Source: Vulcanimicrobiia bacterium
GTDB taxonomy: Bacteria > Vulcanimicrobiota > Vulcanimicrobiia > Vulcanimicrobiales > Vulcanimicrobiaceae
DNA length: 9,976 bases
Reading direction: 5' to 3'
NCBI GenBank assembly: GCA_025451135.1
Contig: JANWKW010000136.1
Span: 1-9,976, forward strand
The position numbers and the translations under genes are program-made. Positions 1-7,061 of the stretch are shown here, in pieces. The notes under the pieces were generated by a model. The model was not told the origin of the DNA. It worked only from the letters and a program-made list of their open reading frames with translations, and did not search any database. Position 1 is the first letter of the stretch, and every line of letters starts with the position of its first letter.

Positions 1-213
1 GCCGAGCAGCGCGTTGAGCAGGAACGATTTCCCGCTCGAGAACTCGCCGACCACGGCCAGGACGAACTTGCCGCGTTCCAGCCGCAGGCGCGCGGCGTGG
101 ACGCCGGCGCGTGCGCCGGGCGCGAGCTGCGCCTCCAGCGTCGCGAGCGCGGCGGACGCGTCGCCGCGCGCGCGCTCGTAGCGGCGCATCGCATCCGCGT
201 CGAACTTGCTCAT
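1..213 (-). CDS. Dynamin-like GTPase, N-terminal fragment (cut by window edge)
   Basis: Only the first 71 residues are in the window; the gene runs off its left end. The start is an ATG at 213-211. Residues 1-47 are rich in Ala, Arg and Glu and look helical. A P-loop follows, with GEFSSGKS at residues 56-63 and then a hydrophobic LLNALLG. The form VVGEFSSGKS-x-LLNALLG is characteristic of bacterial dynamin-family GTPases rather than Ras-like or Era-like ones. Proteins of that family hydrolyse GTP while remodelling or protecting membranes; that role is family knowledge, not shown here. The switch motifs, the stalk and any membrane-binding region lie outside the window. The gene starts 7 bp after the phosphohexomutase stop, on the same strand, so the two are probably co-transcribed. 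No good Shine-Dalgarno is visible, so translation may depend on coupling. Fairly sure of the GTPase family, less sure of the subfamily. Confidence 0.75.
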   Translation of the reverse strand, partial: MSKFDADAMRRYERARGDASAALATLEAQLAPGARAGVHAARLRLERGKFVLAVVGEFSSGKSFLLNALLG

Positions 214-220
214 CTAGGCG

Positions 221-1570
221 CTACGACCGGATGAGCGCCAAGGCTTCGTCGCGGCGGCGCTCCATCAGTTCGCGCGTGTCGCCTTCGACGTTGAGACGCA
301 GCAGCGGCTCGGTATTGGAGGGCCGCACGTTCATCCACCAGTCCGGGTACGCGATCGTGACGCCGTCCAGACGGTCGATCGACGCGTCGGGGTGGTTCGT
401 CAGCAGTTCGTCCATCTTCGCCGCGGCGTCGGCGACGGTGCTGTTGATCTCGCCCGAGCGGAAGCGCGTGTCGAGCGGCGCGATGGTCGCGCTGACCGGT
501 CCGCCGACCGCGGAGAAGACCTCGAGGCACTCCATCAGCGCGATCATCCCGGAGTCCGCGTACCAGTTGTCGCGGAAATAGAAATGCCCGCTGTGCTCAC
601 CGCCGAACAGGACGTCGCGGTCGCGCATGGTGGCCTTGATGATCGAGTGGCCGACCTGCGAGCGGACCGGTACGCCGCCGGCCGCGGTCACCTGCTCGGG
701 GATGCTGCGGCTGCAGATGAGGTTGTAGAGGATCTTCGCGCCCGGATGACGCCGGATGGTGTTGAGCGCGACCAGCAGCGTGACCGTGCTGCCGTCGATC
801 AGCGAGCCGCGCTCGTCGACGATGAACATCCGGTCGGCATCGCCGTCGAAAGCGACCCCCAGATCGCAGCCGTGCTCGAGGACGGCCGCCTGGAGGTCGA
901 CCATGTTCTCCGGTTCGAGCGGACTCGCCGGATGGTTCGGGAAGGAGCCGTCGAGTTCGAAGTAGAGCGGCACGACGTCGCACGGAAGATGCTTGAAGAC
1001 GTGGGGCACGGTCGCGCCGGCCATGCCGTTGCCCGCGTCGATCGCGATCTTGAACGGCTTGACGGCGGACGGGTCGATGAAGGAGAGGCAGTGTCGCGCG
1101 AAATCGTCGAGCACGGCGCGCCGGTCGACCGTGCCGGGCGTCGCGGCCCGAGGCGGCAGGTCGTTGGCGACGACCGCATCGCGCAGCGCGCGCAGCCCGG
1201 TCTCGAACGAGATCGCCTGGGCCCCCTCGCGCGTGAACTTCATGCCGTTGTAGCGCGCCGGGTTGTGCGACGCCGTGATCATCACGCCGCCGTCATAGCC
1301 GTACGCGCCGACCGCGAAATACAGCGCATCGGTCGAGACCAGCCCGATATCGGTCACGTCGGCTCCCGACTCGGTGATGCCGCGCGCGAGGGCCTCGAAC
1401 AGCCTCTCGCCGGAGGGGCGCATGTCGCGTCCGACCGCGATGCGCTTCGCGCCGAGCAGCGGGACGATGGCGCGGCCGATGCGATAGGCGGTCTCGTCGT
1501 CGATCTGTGCCGGATAAATGCCGCGAACGTCGTAGGACTTGAAAATCGCCGGATCTATCTCATTCTGCAT
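221..1570 (-). CDS. Phosphomannomutase/phosphoglucomutase (alpha-D-phosphohexomutase)
   Basis: A 449-residue cytosolic enzyme predicted to interconvert hexose 6-phosphate and hexose 1-phosphate (mannose and/or glucose), supplying precursors for nucleotide sugars and surface polysaccharide. All four family signatures are present in order. These are YDVRG at 13-17, the phosphoserine loop TASHNP with Ser101, the Mg-binding loop DGDADR at 242-247, the sugar-binding loop GEHSGH at 324-329, and the phosphate-binding loop RPSNTEP at 416-422. The length is normal for the AlgC/ManB-type PMM/PGM group. GEHSGH does not exclude either sugar, so the substrate is left open; a glucosamine mutase (GlmM) is less likely on overall motif style. 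The start is the ATG at 1570; the open frame upstream of it is antisense to the next gene and lacks family similarity. It begins 66 bp from a divergent phosphatase gene and is followed 7 bp later by the dynamin-like gene. Confidence 0.93.
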   Translation of the reverse strand: MQNEIDPAIFKSYDVRGIYPAQIDDETAYRIGRAIVPLLGAKRIAVGRDMRPSGERLFEALARGITESGADVTDIGLVSTDALYFAVGAYGYDGGVMITASHNPARYNGMKFTREGAQAISFETGLRALRDAVVANDLPPRAATPGTVDRRAVLDDFARHCLSFIDPSAVKPFKIAIDAGNGMAGATVPHVFKHLPCDVVPLYFELDGSFPNHPASPLEPENMVDLQAAVLEHGCDLGVAFDGDADRMFIVDERGSLIDGSTVTLLVALNTIRRHPGAKILYNLICSRSIPEQVTAAGGVPVRSQVGHSIIKATMRDRDVLFGGEHSGHFYFRDNWYADSGMIALMECLEVFSAVGGPVSATIAPLDTRFRSGEINSTVADAAAKMDELLTNHPDASIDRLDGVTIAYPDWWMNVRPSNTEPLLRLNVEGDTRELMERRRDEALALIRS

Positions 1571-1636
1571 GGCGATGCTGGCTTCGGAGGCCTCAAGAGT
1601 GACACCTACGGCCTGCCGTAAAGGTCGCATCCGCCG
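1571..1636. promoter_or_regulatory. Divergent intergenic region between mutase and phosphatase genes
   Basis: These 66 bp separate two genes transcribed away from each other, so they must contain or border both promoters unless those lie within the coding regions. I see no convincing -35/-10 pair and no clear inverted repeat. A purine-rich AAAGG near 1619-1623 lies about 13 bases ahead of the GTG at 1637, which is distant for a Shine-Dalgarno. The call rests on gene orientation only. Confidence 0.35.
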
Positions 1637-3010
1637 GTGAAGCAACGCGACTCGAGCGTGCGGCTTCGCCGCGTCCTGCCGGTCGGGCTGGTCGCCGCGC
1701 TGGTCATCGCGCTCTGGGCCGCATACGAAGCGCACGCCAACGTCTCGGCGACGTTCGATCGCCAGACGCAGATCCAGCAGGCGCAGGTCTCGCTCGAAGA
1801 GCTCGTCCGCTACCAGATCGACGAAGAGAACTCGGTCCGCGGATACATCGCGACGAAAGACGTCTTCTACAAGGGCCAGTACGCGGACGCCGCCGGCAAG
1901 ATGGCGGCCAGCGAGCGCGCGATGCGCGCGGCGCTGCTCGCGCAGGGGATGACCGACGTCCAGGGACAGTTGGACGACTACGTCGCCTCGCAGAACGACT
2001 GGCGATCGCACGTCGCCGATCCGACCATCGCCCACCCCGACCGCCATACCGACGACATCGACAAACGCGGCAAATTCTACACCGACCAGGAAAGCGCGAT
2101 CTCCGAGAGCGTCCGCACGGCGCTGGCGGACCGGAACACGCGTCTGGCGCGCGACACCCTCGCGAGCATCAACCTCTGGTCGCTGATCTCGGTGGTCGGT
2201 TTCGCGTCGTTCGGCGTGATCTCGTTCTGGATGGCCAATGCGAACGCCGCCGCCCGCCGCGAGCTCGGCCGCGACAAGACGACCATCGAGACGCTCCAGA
2301 CGGTCTATCTGAGCCAGACCATCCCGCTCCCGCATTGCGAGGTCGGCAGCGCGTACGCGGCCGCCAGCAGCGCCTTCGCCGTCGGCGGCGACGTCTACGA
2401 CATGTACAGGCTCTCCGAACGCAACGCGCTGATCATGATCGCCGACGTGAGCGGCAAGGGCGTCGACGCGGCCGTCCTGACGGCGTTCATCAAGTTCACG
2501 ATCCGCAGCATCGCGCTGCGCCGACCGGAGCCCGGCCGCATCCTGGCCGAGTTCAACACGGCCTTCGCGCACGCGTATACGGTCGACAATCCGTCGCTGT
2601 TCGTGTCGATGTTCGTGGGCGTGCTCGATCCCGAGGCGTCGTACATGCAATATGCCTCGGCCGGGCACGATTCGGCCTTCATCCGACGTTCCAACGGCGT
2701 GCAGCAGCTCGCCGTCACCGGTCCCGTGTTGGGCGTCATGGAGGAACCGTTCGAGACCCGGACCGTGCAGCTGGCGGACGGCGATACGATCGTGCTGGCG
2801 ACCGACGGCTTGACCGAGGCGCGCGACCGCGACGGCGAACTGCTCCGCGAGCAGGGAGCTATGGACTTGATCGAACGGAGCAGCCCGGAACCGCAGCGGA
2901 TGGCTGACGAGCTCGTCGCCAAGGTGCGGTCGCTGGGCGGCAACCACATGCGCGACGACCTGGCGATCCTGGCCGTGCGCGTCCTCGGAACGCGAGGCGA
3001 TCGTGCGTAG
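1637..3010 (+). CDS. Membrane-bound CHASE3-SpoIIE/PP2C serine/threonine phosphatase (RsbU-like)
   Basis: A 457-residue two-pass inner-membrane protein. A first transmembrane segment spans about residues 13-30. A roughly 140-residue outer domain follows, with ENSVRGYIATKD at 64-75, the hallmark stretch of CHASE3 sensor domains. A second transmembrane segment lies at about 177-198. The cytoplasmic half is a SpoIIE-type PP2C domain with the metal-binding aspartates in place: GGDVYD at 250-255, DVSGKG at 270-275, ATDGLTEARD from about 388, and DDLAIL from 440. Relatives such as RsbU dephosphorylate anti-anti-sigma (STAS) proteins to start partner switching, and an active enzyme is expected here. 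No STAS protein or anti-sigma kinase is encoded nearby, so its substrate is unknown. CHASE3 ligands are generally not known either. The start is the GTG at 1637, because it gives a short basic leader before the first membrane segment. The stop overlaps the next gene by 8 bp. Confidence 0.9.
   Translation: MKQRDSSVRLRRVLPVGLVAALVIALWAAYEAHANVSATFDRQTQIQQAQVSLEELVRYQIDEENSVRGYIATKDVFYKGQYADAAGKMAASERAMRAALLAQGMTDVQGQLDDYVASQNDWRSHVADPTIAHPDRHTDDIDKRGKFYTDQESAISESVRTALADRNTRLARDTLASINLWSLISVVGFASFGVISFWMANANAAARRELGRDKTTIETLQTVYLSQTIPLPHCEVGSAYAAASSAFAVGGDVYDMYRLSERNALIMIADVSGKGVDAAVLTAFIKFTIRSIALRRPEPGRILAEFNTAFAHAYTVDNPSLFVSMFVGVLDPEASYMQYASAGHDSAFIRRSNGVQQLAVTGPVLGVMEEPFETRTVQLADGDTIVLATDGLTEARDRDGELLREQGAMDLIERSSPEPQRMADELVAKVRSLGGNHMRDDLAILAVRVLGTRGDRA
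2994..2997 (+). promoter_or_regulatory. Shine-Dalgarno for the small exported SH3-like protein
   Basis: GAGG sits 5 bases before the GTG at 3003, inside the last codons of the phosphatase gene. This spacing supports the GTG as the start rather than the downstream in-frame ATG at 3024. Confidence 0.55.
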
Positions 3011-3392
3011 CCTCCTGGCGGCGATGCTGCTGGTCGCGTTCGCGGGCGCGCTGACGGGAGCGAGCCCCGCGGATTGCCGCATGCATCTCCACGAGAAGGT
3101 CGCGCTGTTGGGCGGCATGGACGATCCCGAGGTCTTCGTGTGGGACTCGCGCTTCCGTCTGGCCGCCTACCAGACCGGGACCTACGACGTCGCGAAGTCC
3201 CTCCTGCCGCACGCCTGGGTGATCCCGCCGGGCACGCGCGCGATCGTGATCGCCTGCGTCCCCAACTTCGTGCATCCGCGGTACCGCGGCTTCACCGACG
3301 ACGCGCTCGGCATCATCATGCTCAACGGCCCGTATCGCGGCCGCTCCGGCTGGGTCATGAGCCGGGATCTGCGCCGTATGGGTTCCCGATAG
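3003..3392 (+). CDS. Small exported protein with SH3-like C-terminal motif, function unknown
   Basis: A 129-residue protein I cannot assign to a named family. Residues 1-20 form a signal peptide (basic start, then a leucine/alanine core), with likely cleavage near Ala20 or Ala23. The C-terminal stretch at 109-124, GPYRGRSGWVMSRDLR, resembles the closing strand of bacterial SH3 domains, where a G-W-V followed by a short D-L segment is typical. Two cysteines, Cys25 and Cys85, are both in the mature part and could form a disulfide in the periplasm. There is no lipobox. The gene starts inside the phosphatase stop region (8 bp overlap, own Shine-Dalgarno), so the two are very likely translated together. 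Its end overlaps the oppositely oriented btuD gene by 38 bp. It could bind peptidoglycan or act as a partner of the phosphatase's outer domain; both ideas are inference. That it is a real gene is well supported by the signal peptide and the coupling. Confidence 0.72.
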   Translation: MRSLLAAMLLVAFAGALTGASPADCRMHLHEKVALLGGMDDPEVFVWDSRFRLAAYQTGTYDVAKSLLPHAWVIPPGTRAIVIACVPNFVHPRYRGFTDDALGIIMLNGPYRGRSGWVMSRDLRRMGSR

Positions 3393-4149
3393 CGAACGCG
3401 CGCGGCGCCCCCGAGGCGGCCCGCACGATCTCCATCGGGATCCCGTAGGCCCGTTCCAGCAGCGCCGCGGTGAAAACGCGTTCCGGCGCGTCGAATGCGA
3501 GCATCTTCCGGTCGCCGAGCAGCATCAGCGCGTCGGCATAGGTGGCGGCGTCGTTGATGTCGTGCATCGCGCAGACGATCGTGCGGCCGGCTTTCGCCTG
3601 CGCGCGCAGCAGCGCTAGGATCTCGTGCGCGACCCGCACGTCCAGGTGCGAGGTCGGTTCGTCCAGCAGGAGCACCGGCGCTTCCTGCGCGAGCGCGAGC
3701 GCGATCCAGACCCGCTGGCGCTCGCCGCTCGAGAGCGTCTCGAAGCTGCGGCCGGAGAACCCGGTCATGCCGACGTCGGCGAGCGCGCCGTCGATGGCCG
3801 CGGTGTCGGCAGCGTCTTCGCTCCACTCCCACCAGCGATGGAACGGATAGCGTCCCGACGCGACCACGTCGCGCGCCGAGAGACCGTCGACCGGCGCGTC
3901 GTCGCTCGTGACGAACGCGATCCGGTGCGCGCGTTCGAGCGGTCCGACCGCGGCCGGATCGAGGTCGCCGATCCGGACCGTGCCGGCGAGCGGCCGAAGC
4001 CCGCCCGAGAGCGTGCGCAGCAGCGTCGTCTTGCCCACGCCGTTCGCGCCGAGGATCGCGACGAAGCGCCCCGCTTCGATGGTCGCGGTCGCGGGCGCGA
4101 TCAGCGTTCGCCCTTCGATGCCGATCGCGGCGTCGCGCAGCGCGATCAC
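3355..4149 (-). CDS. btuD: Vitamin B12 ABC transporter ATP-binding protein BtuD (FecE family)
   Basis: A 264-residue cytoplasmic ATPase that should power the BtuC permease. Visible motifs are Walker A GANGVGKT at 34-41, signature LSSGERQR at 139-146, Walker B LLLDEP at 160-165 with catalytic Glu164, D-loop SHLD at 167-170, and the H-loop histidine at 196. The usual Q-loop glutamine is missing: where FecE-type proteins normally read V-P-Q, this one reads FVTSDD (79-84). The segment after it, GLSARDVVASGRYPF, is otherwise normal for the family. Its GTG start overlaps the btuC stop in a GTGA (4 bp), and it is the last gene of the riboswitch-led operon. Assignment to B12 rather than siderophore or heme comes from the riboswitch and neighbours, not from the ATPase itself. 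Its 3' end overlaps the convergent SH3-like gene by 38 bp, with no room for a terminator between them. Confidence 0.88.
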   Translation of the reverse strand: MIALRDAAIGIEGRTLIAPATATIEAGRFVAILGANGVGKTTLLRTLSGGLRPLAGTVRIGDLDPAAVGPLERAHRIAFVTSDDAPVDGLSARDVVASGRYPFHRWWEWSEDAADTAAIDGALADVGMTGFSGRSFETLSSGERQRVWIALALAQEAPVLLLDEPTSHLDVRVAHEILALLRAQAKAGRTIVCAMHDINDAATYADALMLLGDRKMLAFDAPERVFTAALLERAYGIPMEIVRAASGAPRAFAIGNPYGADPGS

Positions 4150-5132
4150 GCGCGCGCCCGCTGCATGTTGAGGTAGAGATACAGGAACGTCGGCACGCCG
4201 ACGAACGCCAGCAGCACGCCGACGGGCAGTTCGGCCGGCGCCGCGATCGAGCGGCTGGCGGCATCCGCGATCGCGCAGAGCGCGGCGCCCAGCAGGGCCG
4301 ATGCGGGCAGCAGGGCGCGCGCGTCGCCGCCGACCACCCGGCGCGCCAGATGCGGGACCACCAGCCCGACGAAGCCGATGCTGCCCGAGACGGCGACGGC
4401 GCTTGCCGCCAGCAGTGCCGCGGCGATCAGGATCACCCACTGCGTGCGCGCGACGTTGACGCCGACCGCGGTCGCGCGCGTCTCGCCCAGGCGCAGCACG
4501 TTGAGCGCCGGGACCGCGGCGAGCGCGAACGCCAGGCCGAGCGCCGCGTACGGCAACGTGAAGAACAGGTCGTGCCAGCCGCGCCCGGCGGTCGAACCGG
4601 CCAGCCACGCCAGGATCTGGGCCGCATAATCGGCCCCGGCGCGCGTCAGCACCAGCGTGACGATGGCGGAGAAGAGCGCGGAGAGCGAGACGCCGCAAAG
4701 GATCAAGCGGATCGCGTCGAGCCCGGCGCCGCGCCGCGCGAACGCGGCGACCAGCATCGCGGTGCCGAGCCCGGCGACGAAGCCGATCGCCGGCAGCGCC
4801 GGCGCGGCGACACCCGCGACCACCGAGAGCGCGATCGCGGCGGCCGCGCCCGGGCTCACGCCGGTCAGATACGAATCGACGAGCGGATTGCGCAGCAATC
4901 CCTGCAGCAGCGCGCCCGCGATCGCGAGCTCCGCGCCGACTACGGCGGCGATGCAGACGCGCGGCATGCGCAGCTGCCACAGGATCGTGACGACGTCGGT
5001 GTTCGCGCGCGGGTGCGCCAGGGCGTAGAGCAGGTCGCCGGGCGCGAGGAACGATCCGCCCACGAGCAGGCTCGCGACCAGCGCCAGCAGCGCGATCGCG
5101 AGCAGGCCCGCCAGGCGGATCGGCACGCCCAT
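4146..5132 (-). CDS. btuC: Vitamin B12 ABC transporter permease BtuC (FecCD family)
   Basis: A 328-residue inner-membrane permease, predicted to form a dimer that passes corrinoid from BtuF into the cytoplasm. It is highly hydrophobic throughout, consistent with the roughly ten membrane helices of the family. The FecCD hallmark region runs from about residue 54 to 96: LRMPR (54-58), then GAELAIAGALLQGLLRNPL (66-84), then a G-V-S-P-G-A stretch. A second conserved region near the C-terminus contains GFVGLVVPHLARR, the cytoplasmic loop that contacts the ATPase in this family, followed by ELPVGVLLAFVGVP. The length is normal. Its ATG shares one base with the btuB stop (TAATG) and its TGA overlaps the btuD start, so btuBCD form one tightly coupled operon. 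FecCD permeases also serve iron siderophores; the cobalamin riboswitch upstream is what points to B12. Confidence 0.9.
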   Translation of the reverse strand: MGVPIRLAGLLAIALLALVASLLVGGSFLAPGDLLYALAHPRANTDVVTILWQLRMPRVCIAAVVGAELAIAGALLQGLLRNPLVDSYLTGVSPGAAAAIALSVVAGVAAPALPAIGFVAGLGTAMLVAAFARRGAGLDAIRLILCGVSLSALFSAIVTLVLTRAGADYAAQILAWLAGSTAGRGWHDLFFTLPYAALGLAFALAAVPALNVLRLGETRATAVGVNVARTQWVILIAAALLAASAVAVSGSIGFVGLVVPHLARRVVGGDARALLPASALLGAALCAIADAASRSIAAPAELPVGVLLAFVGVPTFLYLYLNMQRARA

Positions 5133-7024
5133 TACCGGGTCGAGAGCTCGAGGGCGAACGACCGGCCCGGCATCGGATAGCCGCCGATCTCGGCATAGCG
5201 CTCGTCGCCGAGGTCGTACGCGCGCAGCGTCAGCAGCGATCGCGCGCCGACGCGCCAGCGGACGAACGCGTCGACGCGCGTATACGCGACCGGCTGGGCG
5301 AAGAGCGGTGCGGTATGGTCGACGAAGCCGCGATCGCCGGCGGCGCGCACCTCGATCGCGGCGCTCTCGAACGGGCTCGTCGCGGTGCCCAGATAGCCGA
5401 GTTCGAGCGTCCCCTGCATCACCGGGCCGCGGCCGCCGATGCGGGCCTGCGTGTCGAGATCCTCGGCACGATACAGATCGGTCAGGTCGAGCTTGGCAAA
5501 GGTCTGGTGGAGCGGCCGCGTCTTGGCCGAGAACGTGAACCCGGCGATGACCGCGCGGCCGATGTTCTGCGGCGCGAACGTGACCGGGTCGAACACGATC
5601 AGATCGCTCCCGCTGGTGACGAACCACCCTAGGCTGACGCCGCCCAGGATCGCGCGATCCTCGATCGAGAGATCGGCGACGCGGGTCCGTTCGGGCACGA
5701 GCGTCGGCGTCGAGAAGCCCGGATAGTACAGATCCTCCGCCGTCGGAGCGCGGAACGCGGTCGCGAGATTGGCGCGCACCATCGTCTGCGGCCCGAGCCG
5801 GAGCGTGCCGCCGAACGAGGGCGAGAACGCGCCGCCTTGGCCGCCGTCGCGTTCGGCGCGCACGCCCGCATAGAACGAACCCGGACCGGCCGACCAGTTC
5901 TGCTGCAGGTACGCGGCGGTCTGCGCGAACGGATGGAACTCGAGCGGATCGGACGGCGTGCCGCTGTCGATCCTCGTCGTCCCGCGCGCGACGTCGACGC
6001 CGACCGTCGTGCGCGAGCCGCGGCCTTCGACGGTCTCGCGCAGACCGGCTTGGACGCGCGATTCCTGGAGCAGCTGGTGGTAGAAGGGCGTGCCCGGCCC
6101 GAGGTACGCATCCGGACAGTTGGCGTCGTCCGGCGTATCGCAGCCGTAGACGAGCGTCGTCGCGGTCCCGGCCAACTCGAGCGTGGTGGTCGCGTTGCCG
6201 CGCGCGCGGGCGAGCGTCAGGCGCGCGTCGCGCGAGACGTCGTCCTGGCGGCTGGTCGGCGAGAGGAAATACGGCAGCTCGCCCGGGATGCCCTGATGCC
6301 GGTCGGTGATGCCCGCCGAGAAGCGCGCGCTCGCCGAGCCGAGTTTCGTATCGAACGCGACGCGCCCGGAGGTCAAGCCGTAGTCGCCGTTGACGCGCGT
6401 CGTCCCGTCCGGCAGTGGATAGGCCTCGGCGCCTACCGCGCGCTCGAACGAGAGGTTCGGCGTTTGGATGCGCAGCGCGCTCTCCCCGAACGATCCGGTC
6501 CGCGCGTCGACGACGGTCCCATGAAGCGGCGCGGTGATGATGTTGATCACGCCTCCGACCGACCCGGAACCGTAGAGCGTCGAGCCGCCGCCTTCGACGA
6601 CTTCGATGCGCTCGACGCCGCTCGTCGGTATGGCGGCCAGGTCCACGTCGAGGATCTGCGCGCCGCCGGCGGGCGTACCGTCGATCAGGACGAGCACTTG
6701 AGCCGAGGAGCTGCCGCGAATGCCGACGCTCGCGCCTTCGCCGCCGGGACCGTAGCGCTCGAGATTGACCCCGGGCAGGCTCGCGACCGCGTCCGCGATC
6801 GTGCGAAAGCCGCGTCGCTGCATCTCGGCCTTGCCGATGACGAAGGTGGTGCGGGCGCTCGCCCCGGCCGCTTCGGGCGAGCGATCGGCGGTGACGACGC
6901 GGGCGATCTCGGGCGGGGCGCTCGGCGCCGGCGTCGGCGACGCACCCTCGGCGTGGGCGGCGGCCGGAGCGAGGAGCGCGAGAACGGCGGAGACGAGCGC
7001 ACGCCGTATGGCGGACGAAGACAT
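5132..7024 (-). CDS. btuB: TonB-dependent outer-membrane cobalamin receptor BtuB
   Basis: A 630-residue outer-membrane receptor, close to the usual BtuB length. Residues 1-25 are a signal peptide, probably cut after AHA. A Pro/Ala linker follows, then a likely TonB box around EIARVVTADR (39-48). The plug spans about 58-165: FRTIADAVASLPGV (73-86), SVGIRGSSSAQVLVLIDG (99-116), VERIEVVEGGGSTLYGSGSVGGVINIIT (137-164). The rest is the beta-barrel, including the FRAPTAEDLYYPG segment often seen in BtuB-like barrels. Two features stand out. A Cys295-Cys303 pair brackets an Asp-rich loop. The protein also ends in FALELSTR rather than the usual terminal Phe or Trp. The ATG at 7024 has a strong Shine-Dalgarno and lies 37 bases after a cobalamin riboswitch, which fixes the substrate as a corrinoid. 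A longer open frame starting at 7028 is in a different frame and is not the gene. Confidence 0.93.
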   Translation of the reverse strand: MSSSAIRRALVSAVLALLAPAAAHAEGASPTPAPSAPPEIARVVTADRSPEAAGASARTTFVIGKAEMQRRGFRTIADAVASLPGVNLERYGPGGEGASVGIRGSSSAQVLVLIDGTPAGGAQILDVDLAAIPTSGVERIEVVEGGGSTLYGSGSVGGVINIITAPLHGTVVDARTGSFGESALRIQTPNLSFERAVGAEAYPLPDGTTRVNGDYGLTSGRVAFDTKLGSASARFSAGITDRHQGIPGELPYFLSPTSRQDDVSRDARLTLARARGNATTTLELAGTATTLVYGCDTPDDANCPDAYLGPGTPFYHQLLQESRVQAGLRETVEGRGSRTTVGVDVARGTTRIDSGTPSDPLEFHPFAQTAAYLQQNWSAGPGSFYAGVRAERDGGQGGAFSPSFGGTLRLGPQTMVRANLATAFRAPTAEDLYYPGFSTPTLVPERTRVADLSIEDRAILGGVSLGWFVTSGSDLIVFDPVTFAPQNIGRAVIAGFTFSAKTRPLHQTFAKLDLTDLYRAEDLDTQARIGGRGPVMQGTLELGYLGTATSPFESAAIEVRAAGDRGFVDHTAPLFAQPVAYTRVDAFVRWRVGARSLLTLRAYDLGDERYAEIGGYPMPGRSFALELSTR

Positions 7025-7029
7025 GCAAA

Positions 7030-7038
7030 CCTTTCCTT
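7030..7038 (-). promoter_or_regulatory. btuB Shine-Dalgarno
   Basis: On the minus strand this reads AAGGAAAGG, 5 bases before the btuB ATG at 7024. It lies directly beside the small hairpin at 7039-7051, so its availability is probably what the riboswitch controls. Confidence 0.7.
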
Positions 7039-7051
7039 CATGCGAGGCATG
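7039..7051 (-). promoter_or_regulatory. Hairpin in the riboswitch expression platform
   Basis: A perfect inverted repeat with a CATGC stem, CTC loop and GCATG stem (minus strand), immediately upstream of the btuB Shine-Dalgarno. Class I cobalamin riboswitches often use a hairpin here whose loop pairs with loop L5 of the aptamer when ligand is bound. The loop CTC can pair with GAG in the putative L5 (near 7146-7148). Only three pairs are visible, so the kissing contact is inference. There is no U-tract, so this is not an intrinsic terminator. Confidence 0.45.
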
Positions 7052-7061
7052 GTTAGAGCAG

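Noticed and set aside
392..1621. Long plus-strand open frame opposite the phosphohexomutase
   Set aside because: It mirrors a well-supported gene, is Arg/Asp/Val-rich as expected for antisense GC-rich DNA, and has no recognisable domain.
1571..3118. Upstream extension of the mutase frame, giving one 965-residue minus-strand protein
   Set aside because: The extra part lies antisense to the phosphatase gene and has low-complexity shadow composition; family similarity begins at the ATG at 1570.
4146..7028. 960-residue minus-strand frame that would fuse a long N-terminal part to BtuC
   Set aside because: The N-terminal part is the out-of-frame shadow of btuB. BtuC begins at the ATG overlapping the btuB stop.
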